Of a stretch of DNA of 11,552 nt, positions 9,101 to 11,552 are shown in pieces (the stretch's first letter is position 1; the number at the start of each line of letters is the position of its first letter). A model generated the notes under the pieces. The model saw only the letters and a list, made by a program, of their open reading frames with translations. It did no database searches and had not been told where the DNA came from. Made by a program: the position numbers and the translations under genes. Source of the DNA: Phoronis ovalis (taxonomy: Eukaryota > Phoronida > Phoronidae). Location of the stretch: contig JAOXYB010052301.1 of the NCBI GenBank assembly GCA_028565635.1, positions 1-11,552 on the forward strand. Direction: 5' to 3'.

Positions 9101-10571
9101 TCTCATAATGCTCTCTAACATCCTGGGCATGTCTGAAAATAAAGTAATAAATTGTAGAAAGTAAGATAAAATGAAATCAAACACAGTAACACCTTTGGTG
9201 GTAACATGCTTAGTTTATCACAAATAAGCCTGAATTCAATCTTACCAATAGTAAATTATCTAATGAAGTGATAACGACTATCTTTAAAAAATAATTTACT
9301 TTTTTCAATGCTCAATTGGTGATGCAGTGATAGTGTGTCAGTCTATTCTGTTTTTATATTTTGGATAACCAAATTTGTTAAGGTTGTTAGCTTACAGGCA
9401 AAAATGTATAAAACCTGTTCATGGAATAACAGATTCCCAACCCACCTCAATTCTTCTCTCCGTCTTTTTAATAGTTCCTCTTCTAGCTGGGGCATACATG
9501 TTCCCTCACTCTTTATTTGTTGCAGCTGCTCCTTTATTTCATCTTTCCATCGGATTTGTGACTCGAAGAATTCTTCTTTAGGCATGTTCTCCAACTCTGG
9601 TGAAGCAATCTCTAGATGAAGTAGTATCTGTTTAAAGGACGGACGGTTTCTTGGCTTGGCACTCCTACAAATTTAACCCAGTATTGTTGAACATTTCAAT
9701 GTAAAATTCTATGGTTTTAATGACTAAAATGAAAGACTTAATATTCAAAACATAATAATGAATTAATCAAAACTTCAAATGCACAAATTTCCACAAAAGT
9801 TAAGGCTTTACTTTTTACTGTAATTTAATAATATTCTAAGATACATACCAGCACTGCTTCATAAGTAAATTAAAGCCCTCAGGAGAACTAGAAGGTACAG
9901 GTAAGTGTAGGCTAGTGCTTCCAACTCCCCAAATAATGGCTGATGAGTCAACATCTTTGTAAGGAATTTCTCCGGTAAGTAACTCCCATAAAACTACACC
10001 AAACGACCTATAAAACATTAAGCATATTATCTCTTATTTATGGTAGCTTGTATGAAATCAAACAAAACATTAAGCATATTATCTCTTATTTATGGTAGCT
10101 TGTATGGAATCAAACAAAACATTAAGCATATTATCTCTTATTTATGGTAGCTTGTATGGAATCAAACTTAAACTACTCCTAACATTTGTTTGCCTTTACA
10201 CAATGTTGTTTACTTTTTTATAAGTAAAACGTTCACTCTTTTCTTTACTATGTTCCATACCTCTTTCGTGCATTGTGGATAAATCAAAAATAGGTAAAAC
10301 ATTTCATAATTATATTTTTTATCCTAAAGCATTTAAAAGTATGTACCAACTAATTTCAGTCCTAAATTGTTGGCCCTACATACATTCAGGCGATCATATA
10401 TCCCATACTTACCATATATCCACTTTCTCAGAACAAGGCTCATTTCTTATAACTTCAGGGGCCATCCAAGCTACAGTACCAGCAAATGACATCTTAGTAC
10501 TCTTTTCATTCCATTCCTTTGAAGTTCCAAAGTCTACTATCTTTACTATGTCATTATTTCCAATAAGCACA
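6054..10571 (-). CDS. MAP3K12/13: MAP3K12/13 (DLK/LZK) orthologue, 3' eight exons, 5' partial
   Basis: This is a mixed-lineage MAP kinase kinase kinase. In characterised animals it phosphorylates MKK4/MKK7 (or PMK-3 pathway MKKs) upstream of JNK/p38 in axon injury, degeneration and synapse signalling. The exons are 10571-10413, 10007-9849, 9664-9446, 9132-9016, 8599-8459, 8141-7203, 6768-6525 (or 6771-6525) and 6167-6054. All junctions are GT-AG and keep one frame: 696 residues plus a split Asn. Counting from Val1, DFG is at 13-15, APE at 37-39, the subdomain IX Asp at 51 and the subdomain XI Arg at 113. Coiled-coil zippers lie at about 135-165 and 180-222. A basic patch is at 292-306, a [11 protein letters not shown] block resembling LZK at 358-368, SDGLSD at 633-638, and an acidic DSDECSD tail precedes the stop. 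The kinase N-lobe and HRD loop are off the window. Conservation is strong and I see no breaks. Family assignment is near certain; single-copy status is inferred. Confidence 0.95.
6525..6771 (-). CDS. MAP3K12/13: MAP3K12/13 exon carrying the SDGLSD hexapeptide
   Basis: The exon starts at 6768 (after CAG) or 6771 (after AAG), a tandem NAGNAG acceptor, and ends at TATGAT|GTAAGT. It encodes 81 codons (579-659) plus a split Ser. S-C-H-S-F-S-T-F resembles the vertebrate LZK SCQSYSTF block. LSDGLSDKE holds the exact hexapeptide shared by C. elegans DLK-1L and vertebrate LZK, where it is known to relieve inhibition by the short isoform in a calcium-dependent way. A basic VKRLRSK stretch follows. The upstream intron is phase 2 and the downstream intron phase 0, so this is the first exon whose skipping would break the frame. 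Confidence 0.93.
6768..6774 (-). promoter_or_regulatory. NAGNAG tandem splice acceptor (AAGCAG)
   Basis: On the minus strand the intron ends …TTTTAAAGCAG before TATGGTTCC. Using AAG adds one codon relative to CAG. Both choices keep the frame: AG|T gives one Ser, AG|CAGT gives Ser-Ser. The polypyrimidine tract is short. CAG is normally preferred over AAG, so the shorter product is expected to dominate. Confidence 0.75.
7203..8141 (-). CDS. MAP3K12/13: MAP3K12/13 long exon: Ser/Asn-rich regulatory linker
   Basis: This 939-bp exon is the largest (residues 266-577), from acceptor CATTTCAG to donor GACAG|GTTAGT. The sequence looks disordered: a Pro/Ser start, a basic [11 protein letters not shown] patch at 292-306, [11 protein letters not shown] at 358-368 (compare the RYFGPAAALR block in vertebrate LZK), a Cys-containing [10 protein letters not shown] stretch, two copies of a 10-residue MNSS unit, an Asn-rich segment, and an acidic end ([11 protein letters not shown]). 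A TTG at 8116-8114 could be mistaken for a start. The true frame continues upstream through SPELDPSPC to the acceptor. A 165-codon alternative frame on the same strand has no ATG start and is a shadow. Confidence 0.93.
7479..7538 (-). repeat. 30-bp tandem duplication within the kinase linker exon
   Basis: Two adjacent 30-base copies, with several substitutions between them, encode [10 protein letters not shown] and [10 protein letters not shown] (residues about 469-488). The duplication is in frame, in a disordered-looking region. Confidence 0.8.
8459..8599 (-). CDS. MAP3K12/13: MAP3K12/13 exon: post-zipper basic segment
   Basis: This 141-bp exon runs from acceptor TATTTAACAG to donor ACTAG|GTAATT and encodes residues 219-264. 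It opens with K-E-Q-A-L, matching the REQA(L/V) end of the second zipper in DLK/LZK, then becomes a Lys-rich segment ([19 protein letters not shown]) corresponding to the less conserved basic region after the zippers. Reading frame, splice sites and phase agree with both neighbours. The second half is weakly conserved, so its function is not assignable. Confidence 0.9.
9016..9132 (-). CDS. MAP3K12/13: MAP3K12/13 exon: second leucine zipper
   Basis: This short 117-bp exon (38 codons plus split codons) lies between acceptor ATTTTCAG and donor ATGAG|GTAAAA. It encodes [20 protein letters not shown], then [16 protein letters not shown]. This is almost the vertebrate DLK/LZK second zipper and is strong independent support for the family call. 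The exon is too short for an ordinary ORF screen. Phase 2 on both sides. Confidence 0.95.
9446..9664 (-). CDS. MAP3K12/13: MAP3K12/13 exon: kinase end and first leucine zipper
   Basis: This 219-bp exon runs from acceptor TTTGTAG to donor TTGAG|GTGGGT and encodes residues 107-178 with split Arg179. [10 protein letters not shown] holds the invariant subdomain XI Arg (113). HLEIASPEL closes the kinase domain. The remainder is a charged heptad-like helix ([17 protein letters not shown]) followed by KSEGTC and an [12 protein letters not shown] stretch, matching the first zipper of DLK/LZK, which mediates dimerisation in the family. A start at the internal Met-Glu-Asn-Met is not needed because splicing supplies the frame. 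Confidence 0.95.
9849..10007 (-). CDS. MAP3K12/13: MAP3K12/13 exon: kinase subdomains IX-X
   Basis: This is a second exon of exactly 159 bp, from acceptor TTTTATAG to donor TGCTG|GTATGT, in phase 2 on both sides. It completes Trp53 and encodes [12 protein letters not shown], then [15 protein letters not shown] and [13 protein letters not shown], ending in K-Q-C and split Trp106. These are diagnostic DLK/LZK kinase residues and rule out MLK1-4, TAK1 and RAF, whose subdomain X differs. The acceptor uses TAG rather than CAG, and a 52-bp tandem repeat begins five bases upstream of the exon. Confidence 0.95.
10012..10167. repeat. Three tandem copies of a 52-bp unit at an intron 3' end
   Basis: Units start at 10012, 10064 and 10116 (AAAACATTAAGCATATTATC…), each exactly 52 bp and nearly identical; the copies differ by one base (GTATGAAATC versus GTATGGAATC). 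The array ends five bases upstream of the exon at 10007, so on the gene strand it contains the polypyrimidine and branch-point region in triplicate. Only the exon-proximal copy is followed by ATAG. The high identity indicates a recent expansion. Confidence 0.95.
10413..10571 (-). CDS. MAP3K12/13: MAP3K12/13 exon: DFG, activation loop, APE
   Basis: This 159-bp exon starts after the acceptor ATTTCAG and ends at TATATG|GTAAGT. It encodes residues 1-52 plus the first two bases of Trp53. It begins at the end of the catalytic loop (…N-V-L-I-G), then gives V-D-F-G-T-S, an activation segment with STKMSFAGT, and the WMAPE substrate-positioning motif. In DLK the Ser of the SFAGT stretch lies in the autophosphorylated activation loop (family knowledge). 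Both flanking introns are phase 2. The leading T completes an Asn codon whose AA must be in an upstream exon outside the window. Confidence 0.95.
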
Positions 10572-11552
10572 CTGAAATATAAGATAATATAATATTTTAT
10601 TTATGTCTACAACTCACATAAATACTGATAACAAAATCCTGCAACCCTATTTATAAATGGACAGAATATTCCAGAGCTCCACCTAGACCCACTCACTTTT
10701 CTCTATCAAGCAGTAGTAGGCAGATACATGCTCCTCAAAAGCACAGAATATATCAATAGCTCTACTAGTTAAAACAGAATTTGATGTTTGTAATTGCATG
10801 GTTGTACTTCAGGAAATTACTAGTGTGACTAATAGGTTGTTGAATTATTTGAAATTCAAGTCAATAGAATATATACAAAATTCGACTTGGCTCTGCATTT
10901 AAAGCTGTGAATAGTAAATATGACAGCTTCTGAGGGCCAAAGAACAAAAGGAAATCGTGTACATACTCTTTTTATCCAATTTTATCATTACGTTATGCGA
11001 AAATTTTGCAAAAATTGAAAATAACAATGGTGGTAGAACTATTTAGGAGTGGAATTTATGCAAGCTTGATGTTAACTGACACTTGAATGTTTGCCCTTTA
11101 TAACTCTAGGATACACTTGATTATACTCCACCTGATGACAAGGAAAATCATGATTGCACTGAAGTGAAATGAACTTAGTATACGCCCACTGAAAGCACTA
11201 GAACACTTCGCCAATATTGTAATTGTCTTCATGCAAATAAAAACAAATTCTGCAAATACTACACATTGTAGTGGGTTTCTTAAATTAGCCTTTTCAGCAT
11301 GTAAGTAAATTGTGCATAATACACAGAAAAGTACAATTACTTACATGTGGGTAGTTAAGTTATTTATAGAAATATATAACAAACCTAAATCTATCACCTA
11401 ACTAAATCTATCACCTAACTAAATATATCAACTAACTAAATGCTCTCTGCATAGGTTTTACAGAAATATAAACTATTAAGGTAGCACACAACAGTAGGAA
11501 GTCCCATCCAACGCAATGTTAAATGAACGATTTCAAATATATTTGTTAAATA
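10572..11552 (-). other. Partial upstream intron of MAP3K12/13
   Basis: At least 981 bp lies upstream of the DFG exon and runs off the window. I searched the minus strand for the preceding exon, which must end in HRDLKSP and the AA of a split Asn codon before GT, and did not find it. The only structure noted is a 17-bp tandem repeat near 11384. Confidence 0.75.
11384..11441. repeat. 17-bp tandem repeat, about 3.4 copies
   Basis: Units of the form ACTAAATCTATCACCTA lie at 11384-11400, 11401-11417 and 11418-11434, with a partial fourth. The third copy has diverged (ATATATCAAC). It lies within the long upstream intron of the kinase gene. Confidence 0.9.

Larger units (their letters stand above)
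8142..10412 (-). other. Introns between the kinase and linker exons
   Basis: The introns are 8142-8458 (317 bp), 8600-9015 (416 bp), 9133-9445 (313 bp), 9665-9848 (184 bp) and 10008-10412 (405 bp). All are GT-AG and phase 2. Plus-strand open frames crossing them are antisense shadows or AT-rich chance frames. Only the last holds a clear repeat (the 52-bp array). Confidence 0.85.

Noticed and set aside
9335-9619. Two plus-strand frames
   Set aside because: They are antisense to the first-zipper exon.
10275-10592. 105-codon plus-strand frame
   Set aside because: It covers an intron and the antisense of the DFG exon.
10879-10895. Possible upstream kinase exon ending …GCCAA before GT
   Set aside because: The frame does not encode HRDLKSPN and there is no flanking kinase sequence.

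Overview
The window is AT-rich animal nuclear DNA. The evidence is a multi-exon gene with GT-AG introns, minisatellites, an inverted-repeat transposon relic and no sign of prokaryotic gene layout. The species cannot be fixed. The one gene that can be identified resembles vertebrate LZK closely, including its C-terminal tail, and appears more LZK-like than the fly orthologue wallenda. An invertebrate with a single pre-duplication copy (mollusc, annelid, chelicerate or similar) is a reasonable guess, not a demonstrated fact.

Right part (about 6.05-11.55 kb), minus strand: the 3' portion of a MAP3K12/MAP3K13 (DLK/LZK; wallenda, dlk-1) orthologue. Eight exons can be joined in one continuous frame of 696 complete residues plus a partial first codon. 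They encode the kinase C-lobe (DFG, APE, subdomains VIII-XI), the two leucine-zipper/coiled-coil segments, a long Ser/Asn-rich linker, the SDGLSD hexapeptide and a conserved acidic tail ending at a stop codon. The N-terminus, kinase N-lobe and HRD catalytic loop lie beyond the right edge, behind an intron of at least 981 bp. Three exact-length copies of a 52-bp repeat sit directly against one splice acceptor.

Middle (about 5.1-5.94 kb): an 845-bp inverted-repeat element with TA at both ends and arms of about 200-220 bp, placed just past the kinase stop codon. It holds a 35-codon relic that may be a transposase N-terminus. Each arm carries an AATAAA facing a transcript entering from its own side, so the element may supply the kinase mRNA's poly(A) site.

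Left part (1-5.09 kb): no confidently identified gene. It contains a ten-copy 38-bp minisatellite with a three-unit higher-order pattern (about 222-603), a possible plus-strand 3'-terminal exon (3544-3640) with AATAAA at 3788, some small palindromes and a CTCF-like motif. The modest open frames here lack ATG starts and resemble nothing recognised.

No previously undescribed multi-gene system is visible. The most interesting material is regulatory: the transposon in the 3' end of the kinase gene, a run of frame-neutral exons, a NAGNAG acceptor before the hexapeptide exon, and a possible intronic short isoform analogous to worm DLK-1S.
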